A stretch of 64,000 bases of DNA. Origin: Eumeta japonica. Lineage: Eukaryota > Arthropoda > Insecta > Lepidoptera > Psychidae. Position 1 is the first letter of the stretch. Every line of letters starts with the position of its first letter. The notes beneath the pieces were generated by a model. That model searched no databases, was not told the DNA's origin, and saw only the letters and a program-made list of their open reading frames with translations. Where the stretch lies: positions 1 through 64,000 of the forward strand of contig BGZK01001295.1 of assembly GCA_005406025.1 (NCBI GenBank), given 5' to 3'. This document shows, in pieces, positions 36,870-47,879 of this stretch. The position numbers were made by a program, and so were the translations under genes.

Positions 36870-37273
36870 TACGTTTTTGTCCAAATCAGAACCGTGAATA
36901 GCAGTAGAATCGAAATTGTATACAGGGATGAGGAATTTAATCGAAAAACGAGACCGAGGTCTAAATCAAGAATGAGGCGAAGGTAAAATTGAGTACGCGA
37001 TCAAAATTAAAAATCAAGAACGTAACCGCAACTGAACTGAGAATCAGTACTGACATTAAAATTTAAAGCGGAACTGGGATCGAGAATCCAATCGAAATCT
37101 CCTTGGATCAAAGCCGGAGTTGAATTCAAAAGCGAAATCGAGATCGGAATCGAGGACCGGGATCAAAATCGAAGACGGGATAGCGACTGGGATCTCGATT
37201 TCGAGACGGGTCTACATACGAGATGAAGGAATTCACTCTGTGCATATGTGGGCAGAACCGCGGACGAATGCTA
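36870..37273 (+). repeat. Degenerate GGGATCGAAATC-type minisatellite, copy 3
   Basis: The longest copy. Units such as GAAATCGAGATCGGAATCGA, GGACCGGGATCAAAATCGAA and GACGGGATAGCGACTGGGAT run for about 340 bp. It is followed by GTGGGCAGAACCGCGGACGA and ATGCTAGTCATTAT, the terminus shared with 20620-20953. The best-preserved units are at 37100-37200, with the left half more diverged. Confidence 0.65.
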
Positions 37274-37274
37274 G

Positions 37275-37915
37275 TCATTATATAAAATAATGAGACGCAC
37301 GTAAGATGTTCCTAAGTCACGATGCTTGTCCTCCTTGGCTGACCAGAAATCAATTTCGTTGAACAAATGTATCCACATTGCGAATGTTAGGGGACTAAAG
37401 ATATCTCTTAGTTAGTATTTGTATAAAGACGTCTAACGAAAGGGTTAGGTACTTTAGTTAAACAATGCATTCGGCATCACTTAAAGTGTCTCATTAGAAA
37501 CTTTATCGAGCCATTGCGAGAACTAGATGGCGGGCGGTCGTTCTCAGGTCAATGCACTCTGGATTCACATCGAAAAATAAAATGAAAATAGATGAACATC
37601 TTTTGATACCAGATACGTTTTATAAAGTAGCTTATGAGTTGTAATTTTTTACGTTTATAACTAAAGTCATAATTTACAATTCACTGTAGTATAGAAGTAT
37701 GATGTATCTACGGATTTTTTAAATAAGTTATTGTTTATTATCCCTAGTTTTAATCAATTTAAATTAAATGAAAATCGAGATCGATACCCAAAAAAGGAAA
37801 ATCATTATTAGATTAAATTGCTATTAAATCATTATTAAATTGCTTCTGACGCATTTGAAAAAAATCTTATTTTCCAAAAGAATAATATTACAGGTTACTA
37901 AATCCAAAAATATTT
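37275..37915. other. AT-rich DNA, nothing recognised
   Basis: No family was identified between the minisatellite and the next element. Confidence 0.5.
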
Positions 37916-37917
37916 TT

Positions 37918-38625
37918 GGAACGAAGTTCCTTACGGCGGGCTTGGAGGAGATAGGGATTTTGCTGCGCGACCGAACTGAAAAAAATGTGATAGTAAAACC
38001 GCAAGAAAAAGTCCGTGGAATAAAACCGTTAAATGAGACGTGCGCAGGCGCGACAGTCGTATTCACAAGCGAGTAGTGTATTTACCTTTCTCTTTCCCCC
38101 TCTTTCTTTTTGTTCTCTCATCCCTTCTCTCTCTATTACCACTCCACCCCGCCAATGCATAGTATATACTCATGAATTCATGGACAAGCACGTGGCTAAT
38201 ATTCACATTATAGATACATTTTACTCGTGAGTAGTCACGTTTATTTTCATATAATTTCAAATCGTCAAAACAATAATAAATATAGTAACAAAGGCAAGTG
38301 AACTAACAAGTGACTTGAATGCAATTGACACTGATAATAGTGGGAAATTATTCTATTTCTATGTAATTTTGTGTTGTCAAACAAAAATAAAGAGACATAT
38401 TTTGTTATTTTAATTGATAATTTGAATTACGATTTTTTTTTATTTTACGTAATTTATTTTATTTCCTAAAATACTGAATTTCCTAAATACTTTCCTGGAC
38501 TTAAATAAAAACTAATCAGCAAAATTTAAGAGAAAAATCAAGAAAACCTACATAAAATTGAGCACGATTTTTATTTTGCAAATTGTGTCGATTCTACATT
38601 AGCCGAAGGAACTTTGTTCCTACCT
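37918..38625. mobile_element. Possible DNA element with GGAAC-AAGTTCCTT inverted ends
   Basis: The left end reads GGAACGAAGTTCCTTACGGC (37918). The right end, read in reverse near 38600-38625, is GGAACAAAGTTCCTTCGGCT. Both contain a palindromic GGAACxAAGTTCC core in mirrored position. The interior has a CT-rich tract (38085-38140, TTTCTCTTTCCCCCTCTTTC) and no intact frame. Boundaries and class are uncertain; no target duplication was confirmed. Confidence 0.35.
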
Positions 38626-38976
38626 GGTGTCCCACGACACCATATTTTTTTTAACTATTGAATTTAAAAGCCCTCGTAGATGATACAGAGTAGTTATTCC
38701 AAATGTATTTCTGCGGTTATAGCGTTCGGAGTCGATAACCCGAATAGATTGAATTTAATGCATGAATCTAATTTCAAATTCAATAAAGTGTGAAATATTC
38801 GAATTTCAATTTCATCTAGTCTCGTTGCGAACGGTGAGATGAAATAGCGAATGAAATCTCCAATTCAATTTATTGAATATTTGCAAATACGCTCGTTATG
38901 AATAGAACCGCATCGTATACACTTCAATTTCTCTTACTATTTCTAATTTATTGTACAAATATCATTAAATATATGT

Positions 38977-39039
38977 CGAATCCTTATTCCCTTTTTCAAT
39001 GATATAACGGATATTATTGAAAAAGAGAATAAGGATTCG
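38977..39039. repeat. Hairpin, 29-nt arms, 5-nt loop
   Basis: 38977-39005 (CGAATCCTTATTCCCTTTTT then CAATGATAT) pairs with 39011-39039 at 27 of 29 positions around AACGG. It is the longest foldback in the window. Confidence 0.9.
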
Positions 39040-39234
39040 TGTCTCGCAATAATTATAGAACTGTTTGTATTCCGGTACCTTATGTACGATTGCCAAATTT
39101 TTGTGCATGTGTAAATTGAAATATATTGTTAATTATAATACCAAAAAATTAATAGTATTATATTCAAGAAACAGAATCTAAAAGGCAGATAACAAAGGAT
39201 CGCTTATAAATTGAGAATTCCACGATTCTTAATG

Positions 39235-39480
39235 GTCCCTTTTGAGGTCCTCTTGAGGGTTCCGCAGTCAATGAGGAAGCCAACGCCATGTTCGTCCGTC
39301 CATCGGTGTGACTGTCTGTCTGCCCGCGGCTTAGCTCAGAGACTCTTAATACTAAAAAACTATAAAAAAAACTTTAATATCTGCCTCCTAGACGTAAAGT
39401 GGGGATAATTTCGAACGAAGTTTCTTAACTCGGTTTTAGGGGAATGTTAGTTGGCACAAATCGTCCCGTAAGAAAAAAGC
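39235..39480 (+). mobile_element. GGGTTCCGxAGTCA / GTCCGTCC repeat relic
   Basis: GAGGGTTCCGCAGTCAATGA, then CCATGTTCGTCCGTCCATCG, GACTGTCTGTCTGCCCGCGG, and GACGTAAAGTGGGGATAATT. This order matches, from memory, the lepidopteran repeat GGGTTCCGTAGTCAA...GTCCGTCCGT...TGTAAAGTGGGG. Its far end is not recognisable. The short frame inside (39211-39408) is spurious. Confidence 0.5.
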
Positions 39481-39539
39481 AATAAGCCCCCTCCATTCGA
39501 CTCTCAAAGGCTTTCTATCTGTCTCTCTATCTCTAACAG

Positions 39540-39900
39540 GCGTTAGTTAATTAAGGAAGTAAGTTGTAAAAGCGAAATAAAAAAATTTAATGATTCATGA
39601 TGATGAAAATGACCTTGCAAGTTATCCCTGAAATATCTTACTACTTTCCAAGTCAACGTGTTTAAAAAAAAAGAGTAATAAATTATTGAGCTCGTCACGC
39701 TCAAAAGATAGATTTTAGTGCTTTTTTTTAAGCTGTCGGAGTTCAAAATGTGATTCTAATGCGTTTTGAGGTCGTCGAGTTCAAAAAACTACATATATTC
39801 AAAATGCTTTTTTTTTTAATTTTTCAACTACGATATCTGTCGAAATAATTTATGAAAATTTTTAAATTTGTATAGCGGAAAACTAAAAAAATGTTGAAAA
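39540..39900 (+). mobile_element. AC-microsatellite family, copy 4 (5' part only)
   Basis: TTGCAAGTTATCCCTGAAAT, GAGCTCGTCACGCTCAAAAG, GTGCTTTTTTTTAAGCTGTC, TAATGCGTTTTGAGGTCGTC and TTTTCAACTACGATATCTGT run parallel to the first 350 bp of the copy at 53960. It stops before the CCGATTTT modules and is followed immediately by the GGCCAAG-family copy. Confidence 0.5.
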
Positions 39901-39909
39901 GAGTATGAC

Positions 39910-40645
39910 TTTAAAAAAACCTATCAAGAGCATGTCGGACCATTCTCGGTGTGGGATTCCAAAGTCGTTACTACAAAGAAACGCACTATAGATGAAAAAA
40001 CTACGTTGTTACACTTTTTCCATGTTTACCATACAAAATAGGTACGAGGACATTAGTCGCCTATAATTAGGAAAACAAGTAGGTATATCGATTATGACTC
40101 TTAAAATAGTGTAAACTAAATTGCACCAGCAAAAAGCATATCTTTATGGCACTTACGTCCATTTGTTGAGAAGCGCAGTTTTTCTGCAATAACTTTAAAA
40201 CGTTATATCCGATCATGTTGAAAATAATTTTTGTTGATTGTATTTATTACCTTAGCGTTACCTTTATCATTCTAGTTCATATTATTTGGACATTGGGTTA
40301 AATAAATAAATGGATAGATATAATTTCTGCTAATTTCGAAGCAATTATTTTCAAAAATATGCACTTAATCAAAAAAATTGTCTAGAAACCTTAAAGTGTT
40401 TTTAAAAAAAACTATCGAAATATCTACCACACGTTAATGTTTCCTGATAAAAAAATTTATCAGCTCTATTGTACGAAGCCCCCTTGAAATATTTACTTTT
40501 ATTATTTAACTGACAAAGTAAGTAGTCGCTTATACACGACACCTAACTCCAATTTTTTCAATAAACACCTGTAGGTTTTGTATAAAATGCCTGTAACATA
40601 CGGACGGATGGATATAAGGAAACTATAAGGATTCGGATCCCCAAA
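39910..40645 (+). mobile_element. GGCCAAG family, copy 1
   Basis: Starts ACCTATCAAGAGCATGTCGG, then GGGATTCCAAAGTCGTTACT. It contains AAAACAAGTAGGTATATCGA, TTGAGAAGCGCAGTTTTTCT then GCAATAACTTTAAAACG, and TAGAAACCTTAAAGTGTTTT. It ends ATGCCTGTAACATACGGACG, then AACTATAAGGATTCGG. Copies with the same order lie at 59430-60150 (same strand) and, reversed, at 56120-56660 and 63785-64000. It has no coding frame. From memory it is a common lepidopteran non-autonomous repeat. Confidence 0.75.
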
Positions 40646-40649
40646 AATA

Positions 40650-41565
40650 CATAGCCTAAAACTACCTACAAACAAATTTGTCTCGAACGGTCAACATCCA
40701 TAGCGATACGTTCAGTAGGTTATGCTATACTCAGAAAAAGAAAAAAATCATTTTAATTTTATGTATAGAATAAGTGACCTGGATTTAAAGCCTTCTAATA
40801 AACAATGTTTTTTTTCTATGTAAATTTAAACTGCTTATCATATTTCATTTATTGCTCATTGTATTATATAATTATTCGTTATTATTTTAATAGTTTTAAA
40901 TATTAAGTAATTCTATTTTGGGAATATAATCAGCCGTCACTTTTATAAATTTCAGCTTCCTGCTTTAAATTTTTCCTGGGAAAAAAGTCTGTCTTCGAAG
41001 CGGTCCCTTAATTTTACCAAATTTTCTGCGGAACACTGACAAATACTGATTATAATAAAGTTTGAGTTATCCCAAAGCGTCATAAATCAAGACGACATAA
41101 TTTTCTCTTTCGTAGGCTTTGTTACATTAAAAATTCATACTAAGGTAGTATGAAAACGTTCATTGCGACGGCAAAGTCTGAAGGTGCGCTGCCTTGTGAC
41201 AAATTAAGGAAAAAGTATTAAGTCGACAAAGCAAGTGGGGCAAAAGTTTAGGCGAGATACGTAATGGCCGGCGGGGGGGGGCTGCCTTTGCAATTGAAAG
41301 ATGGCGTGCGCTTTTTATTGCCACTCACGCGCTATCCATTTAACATATTTATTTTCCTAAATTCAAAGCGAACCTCAACGCGAACAATATAATTTGACTA
41401 TACGAAACTTATTCTGTGTCTGCGAGGGCTTAATTAATCATGTCGTAAATTGTTGTATCAGGTCTTTCTCGTCTAATTTCATGGTCCAGAGCTCCAAAGT
41501 GATGAATTTTCGGCTACGCATAATCTATTTATTTCAGCTCAGGTTTTAAGGCACCCATGGTGTTT
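40650..41565. other. AT-rich DNA with a short G-run
   Basis: A GTAATGGCCGGCGGGGGGGG patch lies near 41262-41282 in a GC-richer stretch (41150-41340). Otherwise nothing is recognised. Confidence 0.45.
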
Positions 41566-41569
41566 CAGT

Positions 41570-41738
41570 GTGGACTGATGGTTGTCGACGACCGTCGACA
41601 CGAATACGGGAGAAGACGCCCCGGACCTTAACGCTCTCTCTGAAGTAACGACCAAGTTCTTGCTGTTTTTGGGAATCGAACCCGTTACCTTCTGTTTAGA
41701 AAGGAACGCACTGATCACTCGGCTATCATTGCTGTATT
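41570..41738 (-). mobile_element. tRNA-derived SINE, copy 2
   Basis: The minus strand carries an excellent A-box, TAGCCGAGTGATC (plus 41713-41725), and a consensus B-box, GGTTCGATTCC (plus 41672-41682), about 30 bp apart, as in tRNA. It does not fold into a full tRNA, because there is no matching acceptor stem and the sequence runs on into GAACTTGGTCGTTACTTCAG, AGAGAGCGTTAAGGTCCGGG and CGTCTTCTCCCG. The tRNA-like head plus unrelated body is the SINE hallmark. Relatives are at 36590, 57490 and perhaps 12795. Confidence 0.7.
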
Positions 41739-41744
41739 TACGTT

Positions 41745-43215
41745 TAAAATAGTAGGTGCGTCTGTCAGTGATCTTGTTACTTCTGAACTACTTGGCGGAT
41801 TGAGATCGTATTCGAAAAGATATTTGTTTTGTCGAGATGATACTTCAAGCCTACGATAGGATTCGACAGGTGGAGCTGTAGTCAAGGTATTAAAAAAACT
41901 TTATATTTATTAACCAAGATTACTGACATTCACTATAGATGTTGGTTTAGTACCGGAATATACTCAGAACTTCTCATCCACAATAAAGAACTCGAGAGCA
42001 GCTATCGGTCATTTTCTTGTGTGCATATTTGTAACATACCATCGTCTATATAAAAAGTTGTAAAATATCTTTAGTAGTTTTACAATGATGGTCATTCTAT
42101 TGATCGATCAATACTTATACTATCGTAACGTAAGCTTTCAATACCGGAATATCCCTATCGTAAAAAGCTCCTTAAAACACCCATTTATCATTCAATAAAA
42201 ATAACCGTCCCATGTTTCAGCCGAGAAAATGCTTCCAACAAATGCCATTGCACGATAATAATATATTCCGTTCCGATGAAAACATGTCCTTTGTTACGCT
42301 GCGTGTACGTCGTTTTGCCTGAAATATTTATTTTTTGTGTGTGCGAGCGCTTATAAACGTTATTAAGGCTTGTACGGTTAACATTACATGCAAGTGGTTT
42401 TAATATCTTACAAAAAATGTTGTATATAACGAAATGTAGTATAAATATATAATGTGAATTATAATATATATGTATAGATAGAGGTTTTTAACTCGATTCG
42501 TTAAAATACTATCGCTGTCCCCAAATCGAACATACTGAGTTTATTTTTATAAAATAGGCAATGTAATGATAATGTAACTTGTACCATCTATAATAAAATA
42601 ATAAAAAAAAAGCACAACCTTTTTTAGTGGTAAGTGAAACCTAATCCTGACAACTAGCTATCCGATTTCGATATTTTTTTTATAAAATATTTCGACTGAA
42701 AGTAAGGAATTAAAAAAATACAAATTTATATCACATACAGCAGAAGTATTAAATATTCAACGAAAACACTTACATGGTAAGGCCTCGCTCCATTGTACCA
42801 TTTTTCCCACACACAAAATGTGAATATAATTTTGATACTGATTCTATTTTAATATTTTAATAACGAAAACCACAAAAAATATTGTTCCAAAACTCATGTA
42901 CAATACTAAATAAAGAGTAGGAAGGAGATTTGGAACAGCGTTTTTTAATGGTTGATTAGATAAATTTAATTTTAATTTAAGTATTAATGCGTTCCAGACT
43001 TAATACGATTTGTTGAATAATAGGGGGCAATTTTGCGAGTTCTTTAAGTGCACTACGTAAATTGGAAAATTTTAAAAGGTCTCTTAAAACAATAAAAAAC
43101 CTATTCTTTCCTATGCCTTGTTACTGTTCTCCAATGGTCTATTGCTATTCAATAATAACATTAATAATTTAAGAATAATTTATTATACCCTAAAATATAA
43201 TATAATAACAACCGA
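41745..43215. other. AT-rich DNA, nothing recognised
   Basis: No element or gene was identified. Confidence 0.5.
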
Positions 43216-43224
43216 CTAAAATAT

Positions 43225-43546
43225 ATAAGGTTCTTCGTATATCCAGCTTTTTTCAAATGGGTCAAAACTGTTTTGTAGCTAATGACCAGCTCTTCAGCTA
43301 TGTGGTAAAAACTAATTTCGATATCATTTTGGATTTTGGATAGATCCAAAATGACATCGACTTGATCGGTAACAGATCGACCAGAACGAAGTTTTCATCT
43401 TTGTCATCAAAATTACCGGAATGGAAGCGTTTGAACCAATTTTGTGCTATTCTTATCGACACTACATTAGGTCCATAAGCGTCACATTTTTTTTCGCGAC
43501 TTGTGTTGCATTTTTCCCTTTTTTGCAATACAACTTCAAAATTCAT
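43225..43546 (-). mobile_element. mariner transposase N-terminal relic, frameshifted
   Basis: The minus strand encodes CDAYGPNVVSIRIAQNWFKR then FHSGNFDDKDE, the paired-type helix-turn-helix of a mariner transposase. A frameshift near 43395 moves the reading to RSGRSVTDQVDVIL. The match continues in that frame with FYHIAEELVISYKTVLTHLK then KAGYTKN, the end of the DNA-binding region. The catalytic domain is absent: after KAGYTKN the frame becomes AT-rich junk. About 110 of roughly 345 expected residues survive. I cannot find the 5' terminal inverted repeat. The copy is dead; the subfamily (cecropia-like) is a guess from the GPNxVSxRxAQNWFKRF signature. Confidence 0.9.
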
Positions 43547-43549
43547 AGA

Positions 43550-44435
43550 ATTTCTACTTCATAGATTCACTTGTTTTGGTGGCCAAAAAAATAATAAAAT
43601 AATAGATAGTCTATAAAGTCAGTTTGCGAATGATAATTTTACGTGACAATATCATAAGAAAACATTGATGAAAAATTGCAGTCTTTTATGAATCGAATTG
43701 AATTATTATCACTGATTATCATTATTTTGTATAGTACAAAGAAGGAGTTAATTGAAAATAACAATGTTTTCGATACATTAACATTTATTTGCACTCGTTA
43801 ATTCAAATATTTTTCTACTGAAATTATACAGTAAAGAAATAGATGCGTCACAAGCCGAACACTTAGGCCGATCATGCCTCTCTATTGTTCCGCGCTCTCG
43901 CTCACACGCTCCGCTCAGGCGGAACGCGACAATGAGTTATGCTTTTCCGTGTGTGCAGAGAAATTTTACTTACAAACTACAAAAATCTTTTTACCCGGAC
44001 TAATAAAAATTGTCGCAATGGTCGAAAGTACCTACTTTTCTATCACACGTAATGTTATGTGTTAAGTAATTAAATATGCTTTTTTTATTAATATTGATTA
44101 ATATTATTATCAAAAATACTTTTATCTTACTGGAAATATCTTAGAACCATTGTTTTTCATTAATAAACTTATACATTTTCTACTCGTAATAACGTAAAGT
44201 AAACGTGTAGTAGAAAAAAAACACACGTTAAAATATAGTTCTACATAGTTAGGAACCGCCAAGTCTAAGCGCAGATCGAGAGTGGGTAATAAAATCGAGT
44301 GCATGCAGGGCCTTCGCGATTTCTGGGTATACTTATTTTGTGGTTACAACCTTTTCCGTCGCATCCGCTACCTCAATGAGGTACTTATGACTTACGGAGA
44401 CTTCGGACTGCACAATGAAAGTCGAAAAGAAGCCT
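43550..44435. other. Unassigned DNA, possible old repeat at 43850-44030
   Basis: CGCGCTCTCGCTCACACGCT, GCGGAACGCGACAATGAGTT and TGTGCAGAGAAATTTTACTT at 43890-43970 feel like a dispersed lepidopteran repeat but no second copy exists in this window. Confidence 0.35.
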
Positions 44436-44439
44436 CTCG

Positions 44440-44905
44440 TATCCCAGGAGAGATATTTATGGTCGCGACACGCCCCCCTCCCCCTCGCCGCCGCGGTTAC
44501 GCGCCGTCGAAGCAGAACAAATAACCTAGTAAAACCGGCATCGGGAATAACAGCCTCACGGAACAAGGACGACTGCGGTCGCGCGGCCGCCGCGAGGATC
44601 CATCTCGCCGGTCAAGTATAATAAATATTTAAAAGCGAAAATATTTTTCCGGCGCGTCTGAAGGCTCTCGTCTAATTAGGATGATTAATGCTCGTTGTTT
44701 TGCAAAGCGCTAACACGGGGGACGTGGCGAAGAGGCTAATTATAAATAATGAATGGGGACCCGTGATGGAATCGTTATATAATTAGGTGAACGCCCGCTG
44801 CCTCATTTGTCAACTCTTGCTGCGCGGGGATTCGCCTCGGCGCGATCCGGCTATTATTATGTTCCGAAACTTTCTTTACAAGCATCACGTCTTTTAAATT
44901 AAGAA
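44440..44905. promoter_or_regulatory. GC-rich island with clustered homeodomain sites
   Basis: A CpG-rich part (44450-44620, CCCCTCGCCGCCGCGGTTAC, CGCGCGGCCGCCGCGAGGAT) adjoins a block with TAATTAG at 44673 and 44780, ATTAATG at 44684 and TAATTATAAATAATGAATG at 44737. The four sites fall within about 115 bp and lie between CpG-rich segments. Next comes GGGATTCGCCTCGGCGCGAT then CCGGCTATTATTATG, a motif shared with the island at 9080. The 60-80-codon frames crossing it on both strands lack motifs. I infer a homeodomain-responsive enhancer; function is untested. Confidence 0.38.
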
Positions 44906-44911
44906 ACCGAC

Positions 44912-44930
44912 CGAGCTCAAGTTGAGCTCG
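44912..44930. repeat. Short palindrome
   Basis: CGAGCTCAA and TTGAGCTCG flank a single G. Confidence 0.8.
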
Positions 44931-45023
44931 CGCTTATATGGTTCCGTACAAATACATCGGTGGGTTGATTTCGAGTGAAATAAAACATACAGCATTCTAA
45001 CCTCAAAGAGGTTGTTCACAATC

Positions 45024-45073
45024 AAAAGCATTTTCTTAGCTATTGAATGTTCAATAGCTAAGAAAATGCTTTT
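45024..45073. repeat. Perfect 24-bp palindrome with 2-nt spacer
   Basis: 45024-45047 (AAAAGCATTTTCTTAGCTAT then TGAA) is the exact reverse complement of 45050-45073, separated by TG. This is unusually long for an undisturbed palindrome and has no element-like flanks. Confidence 0.93.
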
Positions 45074-45074
45074 A

Positions 45075-46585
45075 ATTATTTGTAGTTATAATTTTAATAA
45101 TCTTAATATTGTAATTGCCCATTGCATTCGTGCCACGTTTTTAGTATTAAATATTACAAATATTGTCACACCTATTGAAAATTCACAATCACAAAATAGA
45201 AATTATTTTAAACTTTTTAGTACGTTTTAATAAATGTGCTAGTTTTTTTTTTTTACCTTTATTACTATTTTCCAGGTTTTAGAATTGTGTGCAAAATTTT
45301 GCAATTCATTTAGAATTAGATAGTGTCAACTAAAAATTTTAATGATAAAGTGAAGGTTGTCTTTTTTATTCTTCCTGACTTTCCCGTATTATCATTCAAT
45401 TCTGAACTATGTTTAAAGTTTCAAGTCTCTAGCTAATCGAGAAGTTAATTTGAGATTAATTGCAAAGTGCTAATCAAAGAGACAAATATACAAAAGACAA
45501 AACAAGAAAGCGAGTTAATATTACGTTGTCGTCAAGTTCGGAGATATACTTAAAGTTTCAAGTCACTAGGACAGCCGTAAGTTACTTTAAAATGGATTGC
45601 ACACTTCTACCCGAACAAATAAAACAAACAGACAGACAAGAAAGCTAGTCTTTAAAAATATGGTAATAATATAAATATGTAAAAATATTTATGAGGCTGA
45701 TGTTAAAATGAAAGTACACAAAACTCGGGTGAAAAAATATAATCGAGCAGAAAATTGCGAGGGGAAGTCAATTATTAAATGAATTATTTTTCATTACATT
45801 TTAATAAATGAGATTCTAAATCTAATGGATCCAGAAATTTTTAATACTTAAGTCATTTGACGTTTCAACGTAAAGCCTGAATTAATTTATTTAATTAATG
45901 ATATGGAAGACTTTTAATTAGTATTCCTTTTAATGATTAATTTCTCGTAAAGTAATTATTTCGAAATTAATAGGGTTGAGTGAAGTAAAAAAAACACTAG
46001 ACTATTTTCACGACGACCACCGAAAAATCTCAAAAACATGTTGAGTTAAACATTTTAAAATTTATATTTTCTTTGGTAAGAAGAACAATCTAGGAACGTA
46101 TAAGCACGTTACTTAATATGCAATATCAAAAACAAAAAGAATAAGAAAAAAAGGTAAAAGATATTAAAAATTTGCATTAACTCTATTACACGCTAAACGA
46201 TCAAATAGTGTCCATGTGTTCAAATTAATAAGATTATAGTTAAGGATTTCAATATGTTATTTGTGTTTTCTTCAATAAAGTAATGTTATGAAATATAATA
46301 ATCAAGACATAGAGGAACACTGAGAAACTTATAATAATAAAATTTCATCTATAGATTCATAAAAAAGGTTACAAGTAAAATTATTAAAAAAGTCTGATCT
46401 TCAAAGAGTTAATTAAGCAAATGAAATCGTATAATATTTTTACGACAATCTGTAATAACACAATTATCGTATAATTCGCTTGTGAAGCTCGAAGTTAACT
46501 CAATTAAACTTAACCTAAATTAAAATTTACCGGGACGACCTTCGACTATCACTCCAGGTATTGTCACAGCGTTTAACATCCGATG
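45075..46585. other. AT-rich DNA, nothing recognised
   Basis: The phrase AAGTTTCAAGTCxCTAG occurs at 45416 and 45553, hinting at a short local repeat (spacing ~137 bp); each is preceded by different sequence. Nothing else. Confidence 0.45.
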
Positions 46586-46589
46586 AATA

Positions 46590-46985
46590 ATTTAATACCT
46601 TAATGCACTCGAATAAGGCACATCCGTGCTCACGCACAAAACGTTTCCGGGCCGATCTGAGATAATAAGGCTACGATTAATCTTACTTTGCAGAGTCTTG
46701 ACGGTAATACATTTTTCAAAGCACGCGGCGGAGCGGGCGGGTTGGGGGACGTACTTTATCGAGTGTCCAAAGACCGTTCTGATGGGGCGATTTCGGTAAA
46801 CTTTAATAAGACTCGCCAACCCTCCTTATGAATGGCCCCCGGAATGCCGCCCGACAAACTTCTCGCTCCTCCGGCCACACTCGGATTATCTCTTTTAGAA
46901 TTTAACGCGTTCCCGTTAATACGCGGCCCGGTGTGAAGTCGCGAGATTACTTTTTATATGGTATAACTTTTAGCTTGGACTGGGA
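46590..46985. promoter_or_regulatory. GC-rich island, candidate regulatory element
   Basis: Runs from CTGAGATAATAAGGCTACGA (a GATAA-type core) and CGATTAATC through GCACGCGGCGGAGCGGGCGG, CCTCCTTATGAATGGCCCCC and TACGCGGCCCGGTGTGAAGT. The 75-codon minus frame across it shows no domain. No repeat identity. Confidence 0.3.
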
Positions 46986-47210
46986 CTTGGGAAAAATAAT
47001 TTTTAATTGCTGCCTTGTTACACAACAGCAATCGATGCTTCTGTGAATGGAAAATCGAATCCTTAAATGAAATTAAATCAAAAATATGTTTATTCCGTAG
47101 GTGATGAAATTGCACTTCAAATAAGTCATTAATGAATTCTTTTCGACTTCACCACCCTTTCTAAATGCCGATTCACATAAAGAAGAATGGACAAGAAACT
47201 TTTCAAGAAA

Positions 47211-47860
47211 CGAGCAGTTCAATCCCATGAGCTTTTTTCATTAAGATATTCAGACACTGTGTAATAACCCTTGTAATATAACTTTCTTTTAATGAAATGT
47301 TTAAACTCATAAAATGGCAAATTTTGAATTTCTTCTGGGATCTTATTATGAAAGTGCACACACTGCCCCTCAAATGATTTGCTAACTTTGCTTAGATGGA
47401 TTTTATGAGAGCAGCAAGATCGTTCTTATGTCTAGTCATAGTGTTATGGATGTGGCTTTGTTTTTGGAAAGATTCTATATTTCTCCTGACATACCAGAAT
47501 TTCATATAAGTAATGTGATGTTAAAGTAAGAAGTTAAATTCCTTAATTTCTTCTCTGAGAAATATCATTGGTCTCAAATTTTAAATAACACGAGTAGCTC
47601 GCTTCTTTAACACAAAATTTGTGTTAATATCGGCTGCGTGACCCTTAACGAAATTTCATAGGTTGTGAAATTGAAAAATGACTGAAATAAACTAGACTCG
47701 CGGTGTTTTCATCTGTAAGTCACTGAATTATTTTGACTACGTATGCTGCAGAACCAAGCCCTTTCGCTCATTTCGCAATATGAGAATTCCAACTAAACTT
47801 ATCATCTAAAATGAGACCAAGGAATAAGTACGCCTAATAACTACAGAATATGTTATATTT
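47211..47860 (-). mobile_element. LINE reverse transcriptase C-terminus relic
   Basis: Read on the minus strand, the upstream end gives LILDDKFSWNSHI (plus ~47785-47825), a variant of the LGLxLDxKLxWxxHI motif of LINE reverse transcriptases. After many stops it gives LSKVSKSFEGQCVHFHNKIP (plus 47336-47395), then FKHFIKRKLYYKGYYTVSEY, a typical extreme C-terminus of jockey/CR1-superclade proteins. Frameshifts separate the segments and nothing precedes the first, so the copy is truncated and dead. I cannot fix the clade without alignment. Confidence 0.7.
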
Positions 47861-47879
47861 GCATCGAGAATTCGCCTAC

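Noticed and set aside
41660..41738. A tRNA gene on the minus strand
   Set aside because: A- and B-boxes are good, but there is no acceptor-stem pairing and the sequence continues into a SINE body.
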